Below the pieces are notes generated by a model that had not been told where the DNA came from, ran no database searches, and saw only the letters and a list, made by a program, of their open reading frames with translations. Below are positions 49,154-60,152 of a stretch of 64,000 bases of DNA, piece by piece. Source of the stretch: Anisus vortex (taxonomy: Eukaryota; Mollusca; Gastropoda; Planorbidae); contig OX421507.1 in NCBI GenBank assembly GCA_949126835.1, positions 25,728,822 to 25,792,821 of the forward strand, given 5' to 3'. Position 1 is the stretch's first letter. Every line of letters starts with the position of its first letter. The position numbers and the translations under genes are program-made.

Positions 49154-52100
49154 CTTCAGCATTAACGGGAAAGTGTAGAACATGTAAGGACTGTTTAAAC
49201 GGAGAAGGGAAGGTAAGAAAACTTACATGGGCGAATATAATCAGTAGTAATAGAAGATTACCGATAGTTATGGGGAAATTAAACAATAGGGCAGTGACAA
49301 CATTGCGAGATACGGGGTCAGTTGTAATAGCTTGCAAAGAGAGCCTAATCCCACGATCCGATTGGGTGAAAGGGAAAACTACCATAATAACTGCGAACGG
49401 CGAAGAGATACAAGTTAGAAAGGCCATAGTAAATATAGAAACTCCGTATCTAACGGGTACGTATATAGCGATACTTTTAAAAAACCCGCCGGCAGAACTA
49501 TTGATAGGAAATGTTGATGGAGCAAAACCACCATTAAATGCGGACTTAAACATAGTTGCACATGTGCAGACAAGGGCACAAAAACAAAATGAAAACGCAA
49601 TGAAAGAGGGAAAATTGGAAAGTACATTTATAAACATAGATGTCAATAAAGATGAGTTCAAGAGGATGCAAAAAGAAGACACATCATTAGAAAAATTGTG
49701 GACAAGGGCATATAATAATGAAAATGGGTACAAGATAATAAATGGTTACTTATATAAACAAGTTAGGAAATGTAATAGAAATAGGAACTTAGGGGACGAT
49801 TTTATTAAACTGGTCATACCAAATACGCTTCGCAAAAACATTATAAAAGTAGGACACGACACACCTATGAGTGGTCACCAGGGTTACGCGCGAACACTTG
49901 AGAGGATAAAATCTGAATTCACGTGGCCAGGAATTAACAAGCAGGTAAAGGACTATTGCAAGACATGTGACGTGTGCCAGAGGGGTAAGAAAAACAAACA
50001 GAGCAAAGGCCCAATGGGGATTTCAAAAATAGTTGGCCAGCCATTTTGTAAAATAGCCATAGATATTGTAGGACCATTAAATATGACAAAAACTAAAAAT
50101 AGATATATACTAACAGTTGTAGACCTTTGCACTAGATGGCCAGAAGCAATTCCGCTCAAAACTGTTTCAACGGAAGAAGTACAAGACGCACTTATGTCTA
50201 TATTCTGCAGAATGGGATTTCCCGACACAATTTTATCGGACAATGGAAGTCAATTCACGTCAGACATATTTAAACAGGTTTCAAAACTACTGGGAATAAG
50301 GATAACCCATTCATCAGTATACCATCCGATGTCAAATGGGGCTGTTGAAAGGTTCAATGGGACTCTGAAGGAAATGCTCAGAAAAGTCACGTTTGATAAG
50401 CCTTCGGATTGGGATACATATTTACCATCTGTGCTATTCGCATACCGTGAAATATCACACACGACTACGGAGTACTCGCCTTTTGAGCTCATGTATGGCA
50501 GGAAAGTCAGAGGACCAATGAGCATAATAAAGTCTATACTAACAGAAGAGATGGAAGACCCAATAACCAGAACTGCATACGACTACCTGTTAAACTTGAA
50601 GAAGAAACTACAAAACGCATGCGCATTCGCGACAAAAAGGACCGAAGAAGGAATGGAAAAGTCAAAAAGTTATTATGATAGGAATGCATCCATTAAAAAA
50701 ATTGAAGTTGGAGATCATGTGTTAGTGTTGATACCTCAACAAATAAATAAATTGGAACTTCGATGGGGGGGGGGGGGTCCCTTCGAAGTGGTAAAGAAGA
50801 TATCCAATTTAAAATATGAGGTTAGAGTGAACGATAAAGTCAAAACATTTCATGTCAACAGAATCATGTTGTACCACCCCAGAAATAACACTATTGGGAA
50901 AAAAACACACTACAGAGTAAACACAATTTCAGGGGTGATAACAGAATACGACGAGGGAGGAAACGGTGACACAGTTGACCTCGACCTTGGAATACCCTTA
51001 AATATAATGAAGACACCAGACTTTAATAACAAGACGGACCTGAAGGCCGTAAAAATCAGTGACAGCCTGAATGGTAAACAGAGAAAGAGAATAGAAGAAG
51101 TAGTCTGTAAACACAGGGGCGTGATAAGTAATGTCCCAGGCAAGACAAAATTAGTAGTACACGATATTATCCTCACCAATAAAAAACCTATTAGAGTAAG
51201 GCCATACGGAATACCATATGCGCAGAGGGAGATAATGAGGAAAGAACTAGACGAAATGGAAACTTTAGGGATAATAGAAAGATCGAATTCCGATTTCAGT
51301 GCACCGGTAGTCCTCGTTAGGAAAAGAGACGGGGGGACGAGGTTCTGTGTAGACTTCAGAAAGTTGAATGCTGTGACAGTATATGACGCCGAACCAATAC
51401 CAGACCAGGAAGAACTTTTTAGCAAGCTAAATAGAGCAAATTATATGTCAAAGTTAGACCTCACAAAAGGGTATTGGCAAATAGGACTTAGACAGGAGTG
51501 TAAGAAACTCACAGCTTTTACAACACCATGGGGACTTTACCATTTTAACTACCTACCCTTTGGACTGTCTACAGCTCCAGCAACATTTGCTAGACTTATG
51601 CGTTATGTGTTAGAAGGGCTAGACAATGTTGTTTCATTTTTTGATGATATATGCGTGTATAGTGAAACTTTTGAACAGCACGTACAGACACTAGACAAAG
51701 TTTTTTGTAGATTGAGTGAAGCTGGTTTAACAGTCAAACCAGAAAAACTAGAATTGGGTTTTGAGAAAATAAGCTTTCTAGGTCACATGGTTGGGAAAGG
51801 TATAATAACACCTGAAAAATCAAAGACAGAGAAGATATTACACATTTCAGTACCTAGAACAAAGAAACAGGTTAGAGCTTTAATAGGACTTATATCCTAC
51901 TACGCGAAGTTCATACCTAACTTCAGTACAATTAAAGCTGTTTTGACTGACCTACTTAAGAAAGGCAAACCAAACAAAATAAATTGGACAGGGGAGTGCC
52001 AAAGAGCATTAGAGTTATTGCAAAGTCACTTAAACTCAGAGCCATTCTTAATTTTACCAGATGTAAACAGTAGATTTGTACTACGCTGTGACGCGTCTTC

Positions 52101-52437
52101 CAGGGGCGTTGGCGGGGTACTATTACAATATAGAGATGGGGCCTTGCGGCCAGTTAAATATGTAAGCAGAAAGCTGTTACCGCGAGAAACACGGTTCTCG
52201 ACTATTGAGCGAGAATGTTTATCTATTATTTGGACTATAGGAAAGCTAGCTTTGTATTTAAGTAATTCAAACTTTATACTGCAAACAGACCAGAGGGCTC
52301 TGCAATATCTAAATAGCTGTAAATACAAAAACTCCAGGATAACAAGGTGGGCTATTTTACTGCAAGAATTTAAGTTTAAGGTGGACCATATACCAGGAAC
52401 ACAAAATTTAATCGCAGATTACCTCTCAAGGAATTAA
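49150..52437 (+). CDS. Pol of the Gmr1-like element: PR-INT-RT-RNase H
   Basis: Open from 49150 (same frame as gag after TGA); the first ATG is 49270. From that Met: protease TLRDTGSVVIA (about residue 12-20); integrase zinc finger HDTPMSGH...CKTCDVC (195-235); catalytic Asp in AIDIVGPL (about 264), Asp in LSDNGSQF (322), Glu in AVERFNG (358); GPF module (about 499-540); reverse transcriptase APVVLVRKRDGG (676) and FFDDICVYS (790); RNase H FVLRCDASSRGVGG (935); end at 1055. All core motifs are intact, so it may be functional. Integrase before RT is opposite to ordinary Ty3/gypsy. Confidence 0.95.
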   Translation, partial: LASALTGKCRTCKDCLNGEGKVRKLTWANIISSNRRLPIVMGKLNNRAVTTLRDTGSVVIACKESLIPRSDWVKGKTTIITANGEEIQVRKAIVNIETPYLTGTYIAILLKNPPAELLIGNVDGAKPPLNADLNIVAHVQTRAQKQNENAMKEGKLESTFINIDVNKDEFKRMQKEDTSLEKLWTRAYNNENGYKIINGYLYKQVRKCNRNRNLGDDFIKLVIPNTLRKNIIKVGHDTPMSGHQGYARTLERIKSEFTWPGINKQVKDYCKTCDVCQRGKKNKQSKGPMGISKIVGQPFCKIAIDIVGPLNMTKTKNRYILTVVDLCTRWPEAIPLKTVSTEEVQDALMSIFCRMGFPDTILSDNGSQFTSDIFKQVSKLLGIRITHSSVYHPMSNGAVERFNGTLKEMLRKVTFDKPSDWDTYLPSVLFAYREISHTTTEYSPFELMYGRKVRGPMSIIKSILTEEMEDPITRTAYDYLLNLKKKLQNACAFATKRTEEGMEKSKSYYDRNASIKKIEVGDHVLVLIPQQINKLELRWGGGGPFEVVKKISNLKYEVRVNDKVKTFHVNRIMLYHPRNNTIGKKTHYRVNTISGVITEYDEGGNGDTVDLDLGIPLNIMKTPDFNNKTDLKAVKISDSLNGKQRKRIEEVVCKHRGVISNVPGKTKLVVHDIILTNKKPIRVRPYGIPYAQREIMRKELDEMETLGIIERSNSDFSAPVVLVRKRDGGTRFCVDFRKLNAVTVYDAEPIPDQEELFSKLNRANYMSKLDLTKGYWQIGLRQECKKLTAFTTPWGLYHFNYLPFGLSTAPATFARLMRYVLEGLDNVVSFFDDICVYSETFEQHVQTLDKVFCRLSEAGLTVKPEKLELGFEKISFLGHMVGKGIITPEKSKTEKILHISVPRTKKQVRALIGLISYYAKFIPNFSTIKAVLTDLLKKGKPNKINWTGECQRALELLQSHLNSEPFLILPDVNSRFVLRCDASSRGVGGVLLQYRDGALRPVKYVSRKLLPRETRFSTIERECLSIIWTIGKLALYLSNSNFILQTDQRALQYLNSCKYKNSRITRWAILLQEFKFKVDHIPGTQNLIADYLSRN

Positions 52438-53224
52438 ATTGTAGCAGTAACTTGCAAAAGAACATTTGTACATGAACATTTTTTTTTTTATTATTGTCCT
52501 AAAGCAACAGGACTGTGTTTTGTTTTTTTTTAAACAGATTGATAAATAAATGTGTAACAGTGCTCAGTCAGAATGACAAGAGGATTTGAGGATTGTGTAC
52601 GCTCAAATATTTTTTGTCATGAGCACAAATGATGACAATTTTTCTTGTATTCATTATTTTTTTTTTTTTTTTTTCTCTTCATTGTCAATGTGATTATATT
52701 CGCTTCTAAAGCAGAGTTATAATAAATGTATAACTTGTTCATACAAGTGTAATTAAAATGATTAGATCTATTCTAATGTCGTATTTATCATTAACTTAAT
52801 GAGGTTACGGTAAAAGATATTATTATGGTAGTATTTTATAATAGGTTGTAGCGTTTTAATATGTATATAAAATGTAAAAGAACTTGACAATGTTATATGT
52901 AACCTACGGTATAATTCATTATTATGATCGCATTATTTGATTTCATGACGTATTTAATATATATGCTTATAATATTATAATTAATGTGTAGATACTTTTG
53001 TGTACAAACTATTATTGTGTGGAAGTCAGTTCTGTTTGGTATAGATGTATTGTAAAAATAGATATAAACTATTTTGGTTGCACAAACCACGAAATTGTGA
53101 TTAACTTTAAAGTATGTGAATGACAGGTATAGACAAAATAACTCGGATTGTATTGTACATTTTTTTTTCTTTTATTTTAGTTATCAGGCAATTAAAGGAT
53201 TAATCGCCTTAGGGTGGGAGTAGA
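52438..53224 (+). other. Non-coding 3' region of the Gmr1-like element
   Basis: About 785 bases, AT-rich with poly-T runs, between the pol stop and the 3' LTR. No open frame worth noting; ends with the purine run that would prime plus-strand synthesis. Confidence 0.7.
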
Positions 53225-53576
53225 TGTTGTGAGCTATTTTGAGTGAAAGAGAGTGGATATGAATGAATTAAAATCTATTGTCGACAAATGGGTGTGTGTA
53301 GGCGTGTATGTGTGTGTGTGTGTGAGCTCAGTGATGTTATTGTAAAGATAGGAATGAATGAACTCAAGTCAGTTAGGGGGAATCGTGAATGAAGGGAGCG
53401 AACACGGGGTGTGTAAGATAGGAAGACTGGACATTCGGGGTATGAGAGCTGAGCAGGACAGAGCTGTAGGGATTTTGATTGGTGATTCGGTATGTACATG
53501 TAAAATAAAGGTTGAAATGAAACCCTTGTGTCCAGCGTGTTAGTTGAATAAAGAACAGTGTAATATAATTATAACA
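53225..53576 (+). repeat. 3' LTR
   Basis: 352 bp, nearly identical to 46232-46591. Differences seen: shorter GT run, CGGGGTGTG for CGGGGCGTG, and AAACCCTTG for AAACTCTTG. Confidence 0.95.
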
Positions 53577-54719
53577 TGCATTCACAATCTCAAATTCCAC
53601 TATAATAAAACTATTATCGGCATTTGTAGAATAATATTATTATAAATATCCTATATAATCTAAATCTTTTGATTTTATATTCTCAGACCATAGTTTTAAA
53701 AAAGTAGGCCTAATAGTATCGCAAAAGTCAATAGACAATAGTCATACACCCACAGCCTACTAATGAAACGCAAGCATAATATTAGGAGTATTCGGCCAAT
53801 TGATTAATTTAAAATTCACCAGTTAAGCTAGATTTCTAGTTATCATACTCATTGCAGAGTAAGGATTAAGTCTATTTAAGTTAGGCAAAATTAGTTAGTA
53901 CTGGCGTGTAGGTCTCCTAGGCTAGTTTCGGTGAAAATAAGTGCAGAGTAGATCGTATTTTTACTGTTGAAAGTATTTTATTAAATCATTTCACTTTTAA
54001 TAAAGACAAAATTTGCCCACTTTATTACAACTTAAACATCCTTTTTCCTTTTCTTTAATTTTTTCTATTAATATCTTTCTTTTTCTTTCACACGTCTAAC
54101 CTACAACTTGATAATCTGCCATTACTATCGTCATCAATAACTTGGTTACTTCAAGCTGATTAATTTTATTCAGTCACGTGACCTTATTCAAACTCATCTG
54201 ATTTTTGGACTTGCATCGTTATATCAATGTACGGTAAACATGGACTTACAGATTGTTTTTATTGTCAATGTTGTTTAAAAAATTAAATATCTCAGTACTT
54301 ATTACCCTTTAACTTTTAATACTTTTACTGGTGATTGCTTTGGGCCATATTTGTATACCAATAGTCCTAAATCATTTTATTTTCCAAAAATGGACCTAGA
54401 TGTTCTGCCACTGTCGCCGTGATATATAGGTTAGTTCAGGGCTAGACCATTATTTTTCTTGGTGAGCCGGATTCGATTGTCACTCTACTCTGGAAATGAT
54501 TGCTGGGCCAAATACTTACGAAACAACATGGAATATTATGCAGTTATTTAAAATTAACACATATGGATGCAAAGTCTCGTTATTAGTTTTTTTGTTATCG
54601 TATTTTTTTATTTTGTACACATCATTACACTAAACTTGTTTTCTGTAGCCTACTTCTACGACTCCTTGTTAAAAAAAACACTTTAAGGAAAGAAACTAAT
54701 ATGTATTTTACACACTTTT

Positions 54720-55080
54720 GCTGTGAGTTTGAGGTTCTTTGCACTGCCGAGAGACTTCGAGTCTCTGTGCTGGAGGTAGCATTGATCGCAACAGCCCGAC
54801 TCAAACCTGCCCTGGAGCCTGGATGCACAGACTTGTAGTCTAGGATTTCATGCTACCGGGCGACAGGTGCAGATATACCAGCGAGCTACCATGAAAATCA
54901 TCCGAGGGGAATTCCGCAGGTGGGGAGTGAAGTGTAGTGCAAGTACGGCAGAGACTTACCGGCGTGCCGCAGGGTTGCTTGCGCTCGGACAAGATCTTAG
55001 TGTGGCCCGCCCCATTGATCAGCCCCTGAACATCGTAACGCCCTGGACTCGTCCGATATTTATTTATAAAATCGGTGTCC
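54720..55080 (+). repeat. Dispersed repeat, copy 1 of 2
   Basis: GCCGAGAGACTTCGAGTCTC...GCAACAGCCCG.CTCAA.CC...CTGG.GCCTGGATG and later GGGGAGTGAAGTGTAGTG...AACATCGTAACGC..TGGAC occur in the same order at 56840-57170. Class unknown. The region 53582-54715 before it shows no gene. Confidence 0.55.
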
Positions 55081-55157
55081 CTTTTAAACTTTTAGAAATT
55101 TTAGAAATTTAAAAAATAAAACAAAAATCAATATATACACAATAGAATATCTCGTCT

Positions 55158-55163
55158 TTTATT
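55158..55163 (-). terminator. Polyadenylation signal of the reverse-strand gene
   Basis: AATAAA on the reverse strand, about 205 bases after the TGA at 55368-55370. Confidence 0.45.
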
Positions 55164-55367
55164 TTAATAAAAAAAATACGTCCAAAGCTTTTTCTTATAT
55201 AAGATTGGTATGGCAAGAAGCAACGAGCGTATCAGTAAACTTTAATGTTTCTGTTAAGTACACAGAGTCCGAAACACAAGAAACATGAAACGAGTCATAT
55301 GTTGTGCAATTAGTTCCATCAAATCTCCTTCTAACAAAGAAAACCACCAGCGATGTCTGGACGGTAC

Positions 55368-55530
55368 TCAGACTTCCGTCTCTCGAAACTTTTCCGTGTA
55401 GGCTTTCTGGTCCATGAACTCCTGCTCGTCGACTATGCGGAACGAGTTGCAGGAAATGGAGGAGGTCTTGCATGTGAACTGCTTCTGGAGAATGTCGGCG
55501 AGTGATATGGTCGTGCTCCCTGAGCTAGAG
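55368..55530 (-). CDS. Reverse-strand gene, last exon
   Basis: Starts after CTCCAG, phase 2, and ends TGA; 54 codons counting the stop. Translation contains ISLADILQKQFTCKTSSIS and NSFRIVDEQEFMDQ. It joins exactly in phase to the exon at 58725-58949, the junction codon becoming Cys. The SFRI motif and the spacing before it echo the previous exon, so exons may encode diverged repeats. Product not recognised. Confidence 0.55.
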
Positions 55531-55912
55531 CTGGAGATGAGCAAAGAAACACTTCAACCATTCAGTTGTTTTTTTTACTACTTAATGCTTTTAAACTTCT
55601 TTCCTGAAGGGTCTTCTAAATGTGTGTATGGAATACGGCGGTATAGCGGCGGCGATATTGGATTACTATATTAAGGGTCCGAGTTCTAATCTCGGTTAAC
55701 GGCATGGAGGGTGTTTCGAAGCCTGCAAATCTGAAGGGTGCCTGACAATATTCAAAGTAAGTGGAGTTTGCTGGGGCATTGTTGTAACAACAAAATCTCT
55801 TGTGTACCGATGCCACAGAAAAGTGTGTACGCGCTACGTTTGTCCAACGCACTTATACGATCTGATTGGAAAACTCTACTGATAGTTGTTTTATTTGTTG
55901 GTTTTGAATTAG

Positions 55913-56145
55913 GCACGGTGGCCGAGCGCTAGCACGTTGCGTCATGTCCCGGGTTCGAATCCTGGTGCAGGATAGGATTTTTTTCTCGGGGCTTGAGGTT
56001 GTCCCTGGGTCTACCCAGCTCCGATGGATACCTGACCTTGGTTGTCTGGCCGCACAATCACCGGGTATGCCGTGGCCACAGAAACTGGTGAACGCTGTTT
56101 CACCGGACCTATGGATTAATGCCGTACCGACGGGTACTTTTGTTT
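55913..56145 (+). repeat. tRNA-derived SINE copy
   Basis: GCACGGTGGCCGAGCGCTAGC and CGGGTTCGAATCCTGGTGCAGG are a well-kept tRNA head. The body has GTCTACCCAGCTCCGATGG and GTGGCCACAGAAACTGG. It lies in the intron of the reverse-strand gene. Confidence 0.85.
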
Positions 56146-56670
56146 ACGCTTGATTTTCTCCTAATTGTAATATTATAATATGTTGTAATAGAGTTTTCTA
56201 TAAGTGATAAGTCTGAATGCACAATGTAAGATTTGAGTGGCTCATACTATGGACATTTCCGAATCTTAAACACTATTCATAGGAACAGTAAATTATTATC
56301 TAATAATTGTAAATCCCAATAATTTATTTCAGAGGTAGTAGGCTGCAAATACAGAGTAAGGCAACAATAGGCTAAACAAAAATGAGTACGCATTTTTTTT
56401 TTGAGAAGGCCTGCCCACGGCAAAGACAGCGAGGATGGGGTCAGTTTTTTTAAAGAATAGCTTCCTATTGTTTTTATTTTAGCAGTTTATACCAGGATCT
56501 TTCAGAATCAGCCACTATCAGGTTGTTATACAGCCAGAGCTGCATTGGTTGCACCTCGATAAGCAGAAAAAGTAAATATACTGACAAGTCGTAATCTTCT
56601 CTCTTAGACCAATAACGTTTCTGTGTCCGCGTCATAAAAAAAAGTAAATGATATTGTTGTATTTTATTTT

Positions 56671-56745
56671 AGAAATGTGTGGACTTGGTGCAGACAGGAC
56701 TTCAATCTACTGCTTTTTCCCTTCTGTACCCAACAGCCTCAACGA
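56671..56745 (+). other. Possible isolated exon
   Basis: Between TTTATTTTAG and G|GTGAAG the frame reads EMCGLGADRTSIYCFFPSVP. It has plausible splice borders and Cys spacing, but no neighbouring + strand exon was found. It may equally be chance. Confidence 0.15.
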
Positions 56746-56839
56746 TGGTGAAGTGTGAAGACTACCGATACACTTACATTAAGTGCAAACCGGTGTGCTT
56801 AACGTTGGGGGGGAGGGGGAGAGGGAACACCCCCTGTTG

Positions 56840-57170
56840 CGAGTCCGAGGCTCATTGACTTGCTTGCCGAGAAGCCCCCGAGACTCCCGTTGGGGAGGAA
56901 GCAATGAGCGCAACAGCCCGTTTCAACCCCGACCTGGTGCCTGGATGTCCATATCTGCCGGCAACAGTTTCAGGTCTATAGGAGGTAGCCACCACGTTAT
57001 TGATCTGAGTGGAATGGCGCAGTTTGGGGAGAGAAGTGTAGTGAGTGTACTGCGGAGACGGTGCACTACGGTGCACTACGTTATGCGACACTCCGAGGGC
57101 TCTCTAGTATCAGCAATTTCTTGGTTAGCCGGTAGCCCTTAACATCGTTACGCACTTGACGTTAGGCTTG
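56840..57170 (+). repeat. Dispersed repeat, copy 2 of 2
   Basis: Diverged copy of 54720-55080 with the same order of blocks, including GCAACAGCCCGTTTCAACC and GAGAAGTGTAGTG. GC-richer than the flanks. 57170-57890 holds nothing I can name. Confidence 0.55.
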
Positions 57171-57896
57171 TCCGGTATTTTGTTAGCCATTTTTTTTTTA
57201 CATCTTCTGCTTTTAGATCTGGCACTTTCTTAGTTCGAGTGAATTATTTTGTTAGAGGAGCCAGTGTGCTTCTTCAAAATATTAAGTAGATTTCAAGTCT
57301 TGTACAGGGCTACGTAATATTATTAATCGTGATACAATCTATTAAGAGAAGACTATTAAAAATTTGATTTTGCACCGAAAATTAATTCAACAACAAGATA
57401 GTCGAGGGCGGAGGAGAGGTGTTGATCGGCACCAAGTGTTGTTGTTTTTGCCCCATAACAGTCTGTATATCATTAAACTAATTGTTTGTTTTTAATTTTT
57501 GAAAAAAATGGCGGGAAGTCTATGTGGTAGATTTTAATCCGGATGGCATATAAATATGTCCCCCAGAAGTATAGCACGTTCCTCTATTTTTAAACCTAGA
57601 CAGTTCTCTGGTGCTGTTTATATAGTCTCTCGTACCCGACACAATGACACAAACCTGTCTATCTGTGTAAAACTTGTTGTTGTCATTATAATGGGCAAAA
57701 TCCACCGGAACGATTTCGCATTCTGCTGGTTCGTGAAGGGGAATAGATGTTTCCAGCTTGTGATGCTGCGGGACTCAGCCCTGGTTGACTTTTGACCCCT
57801 GATGATCCTTGGGTCTCGCCTGAAATTACAAGACGTACTGTATAGGCCTACAAACGTTTAAAAATAGGTTGTAAAAGTAAAAAGTAATTACCTGTA

Positions 57897-58147
57897 GGAC
57901 CAAACTGATCAAAGGGCTGGTGAATCAGCGTTCACCAGTTTCTTTGGCCACGGCATACGAGTGGATGTTTGGTCAGCACAATGCCCAGCCGCCTTTACTT
58001 TACACCACAACTAGTTTCAGGTACTCATCAGAGCTGGTTAGACTCAGGGGCACTTTCAAGTCCGGGGAAAAAATCCTAGCTTGCACCAGGATTCGAACCC
58101 AGAACCTTTGGATCGCCAGTTGAACGCGGTTCCGCTCGGCCACATTG
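57897..58147 (-). repeat. tRNA-derived SINE copy, reverse strand
   Basis: GACCAAACTGATCAAAGGGC, GTGAATCAGCGTTCACCAG, GGTCAGCACAATGCCC, CCAGGATTCGAACCCAG and TTCCGCTCGGCCAC in reverse-complement order; both tRNA boxes are present. Confidence 0.85.
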
Positions 58148-58375
58148 GTTGGGTTTATCACAAACATTTACAAGAAATGAAAAATAATGTTTGTTTAGGT
58201 TCTCGTTTGTTTGTTTTTTGTTCGAAAGAAATGGATGCCTAAACTGCTCAGTGCTTTGTTCTTACATCCAATACTTTTATTAGTTTTTTAACATTTTTGT
58301 TGGAGCAAAATCATCAACATATATAATTACCGTGACTTTTTTTAAATATCTTTTCTTAAATGTTACAGTTTCTCC

Positions 58376-58700
58376 TTCTAAAAAGAAGGTTATTGCGTCC
58401 TACGCCCATCCGTGTGGGGCACGGTAACCGAGCGGCAGCGCGTTCGAATGGGTACCTGACATTAGTTGGGGTAAACTAAAGGTTAATGGGCATTGTGCTG
58501 GCCACACGTCCCCTAGGATGCTGTGGTCACAGAAACTGTTGAACCCTGCTTCACAAGCCCTATGATCCCTATGATGATGATGATGCCCTTCCGTGGTCTG
58601 AGTCTAGTCTTGCATTTTGATCTGTGTTTTTAAAATATGTTTAGTTACTAGTTTTCCTGGTTCGTCCAGGCAACCCATTCCATGCTAGGAGGCAGCCCGT
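58376..58700 (-). repeat. LINE family-A 3' end with a SINE nested in it
   Basis: Reverse-strand LINE tail at 58376-58416 (AAGGTTATTGCGTCCTACGCC) and 58588-58700 (GTCTAGTCTTGCATTTTG, CCTGGTTCGTCCAGGCAACC), separated by a + strand SINE at about 58417-58575. The SINE is therefore younger than this LINE copy. Confidence 0.7.
58417..58575 (+). repeat. tRNA-derived SINE, internally shortened
   Basis: GGGCACGGTAACCGAGCGGCAGCGCGTTCGA is an intact box A; box B is missing because the sequence jumps to ATGGGTACCTGACATTAGTTGG. The usual 3' body follows. Confidence 0.8.
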
Positions 58701-58724
58701 TTAAACAAAAAAATGTGGACTCAC

Positions 58725-58949
58725 CACAAGTAGTCGAGGGCGTGGGTGGAGTCTATGCGGAAGGAGGTCGTCGTGGAGTTCTCGTCGGCGCAGTCCTGGA
58801 GTAGCCGCTGCTTCAGGGCGTCGAAGGTCCTCGCACTCTTTAGCCTTGGGTTCTCCGATAGGCAGCAGAATAGACAGGGGAAGCTGGTGCAGCATGCCGG
58901 CACGAATCTGGTGTGCCGTAAATTGTCCTGGAGATCCTCTAGCCTACGC
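58725..58949 (-). CDS. Reverse-strand gene, penultimate exon
   Basis: 225 nt, phase 2 to phase 2, after ATCACCAG and before G|GTGAGT. Translation: RRRLEDLQDNLRHTRFV, then a Cys-rich ACCTSFPCLFCC patch, TFDALKQRLLQDCADE and TSFRIDSTHALDYL. It is GC-richer than its surroundings, consistent with coding. The exons upstream of it must lie beyond the retrotransposon at 59039 onward, outside the window. No family recognised. Confidence 0.55.
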
Positions 58950-59038
58950 CTGGTGATATAGAACAAATAGAACAATGAATCGGTTACTGTTTGTGTTTGT
59001 GTAGATATAGGCTATGGCGGAATAAATTGTTTTTCCTC

Positions 59039-59694
59039 TGTCATGTATATTGTTTTTCCAAGAATTGGAACACGCAATGTTTATTCTCCTCTCTCTCTCT
59101 TTTCTTACTACACACAATATTAGGACGTTTAGTAGGAAAACGAAAGGTTCTAGGTAATGCTGGGATTCTGTGTTGATCTCAAATTCTCAGAGTCTGGGAA
59201 CGACTCATTATTTAATAGGGGAAGTTCCTATCGTTTTTGTTATGAGTTTTGTAATGATACCATGATTTTCACCCCTACTGGTAATGGGTCTATCCCTTGC
59301 ACCACTCGGATAGTATTTAATGATTTGTTTTGTCTGAAAGACGGAGAGTTTCAAAATATGTTCCTTTGAGAACGTTTGTGTTTGCACTATTTTATTCTAA
59401 CTGTACATAATAGATATATTGTATATATTGAACATACCACCTGAAATAAACTATCAACAACAGTTACACTGAAGCTTCCTTGTCAAGTTACTATCCTATA
59501 AGATTTATCTACTACCATAATGTACAAGAAAGGAAATGCTGGAATACAAATACTGAATTTGTGCCCAGGACTATAAGAAGAGTTCGTGTAATACTGAAAC
59601 ATAAATACTAATAATTAAAGTCTCCCCTAGGACTAACGAGAATTATCAGCAAGATCTACACAGCTCTGGCCACAAGGGGATTGTAGACGTAACA
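59039..59694 (+). repeat. 5' LTR
   Basis: 656 bp, TG...CA ends; includes CT-rich stretches and an AATAAA at 59445. The open frame at 59157-59369 also appears in the solo LTR copy and is not a gene. Confidence 0.9.
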
Positions 59695-60152
59695 AAATTT
59701 GGGGGCTCGTCCGGGAATATTTGAGTTCTACTTTTCCTGACCTAGGATTAACAAAATTTAGTGGTCTCGTTCGATATATTTGAGTTCTACTTTTCCTGAT
59801 CTAGGATTGGAAAAAAAATTTGTTGATCTCGTCTGGAAAATTTGAGTTATATTTTTCCTGAACTATAAATATTTTGTGACATTAGTAGTACTGAGAGCGG
59901 CATATTTGTGTTTCGTTTTCTAGGACTGTGAAACTATTCTTTTTAAAAAAGAGGAGAGAACTGGTTTGCGTATTTATGCCTGGGGAAGTGTGAAGATTCC
60001 ACGAAGTGTGTAATATTATATTGTGCAAATTTCTGGACAAATCGTAAGTTGGAACTTTATATTTTATTATACAATATATACTACTCTACTATCACAAATA
60101 TTTCGAACGCTATACTAGGGCTTCGAATATATCAAGTGAGGAACTTAATGCC

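Larger units (their letters stand above)
46232..53576 (+). mobile_element. Nearly complete Gmr1-like Ty3/gypsy LTR retrotransposon, TSD TGCAT
   Basis: 5' LTR 46232-46591 and 3' LTR 53225-53576, each TG...CA. They differ by an 8-base GT-repeat length change and about two substitutions, so the insertion is young. TGCAT flanks both sides (46227-46231 and 53577-53581). Order inside: primer-site candidate TGGCGCCCAACTAGAGG at 46594, tandem-repeat leader, gag, then pol with protease, integrase, reverse transcriptase and RNase H. Integrase before RT is the copia-like order known in the Gmr1 group of Ty3/gypsy elements. A purine run (AGGGTGGGAGTAGA) precedes the 3' LTR. Confidence 0.95.

Noticed and set aside
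49071..49733. 220-residue reverse-strand frame
   Set aside because: Antisense shadow of the gag-pol junction and protease region.
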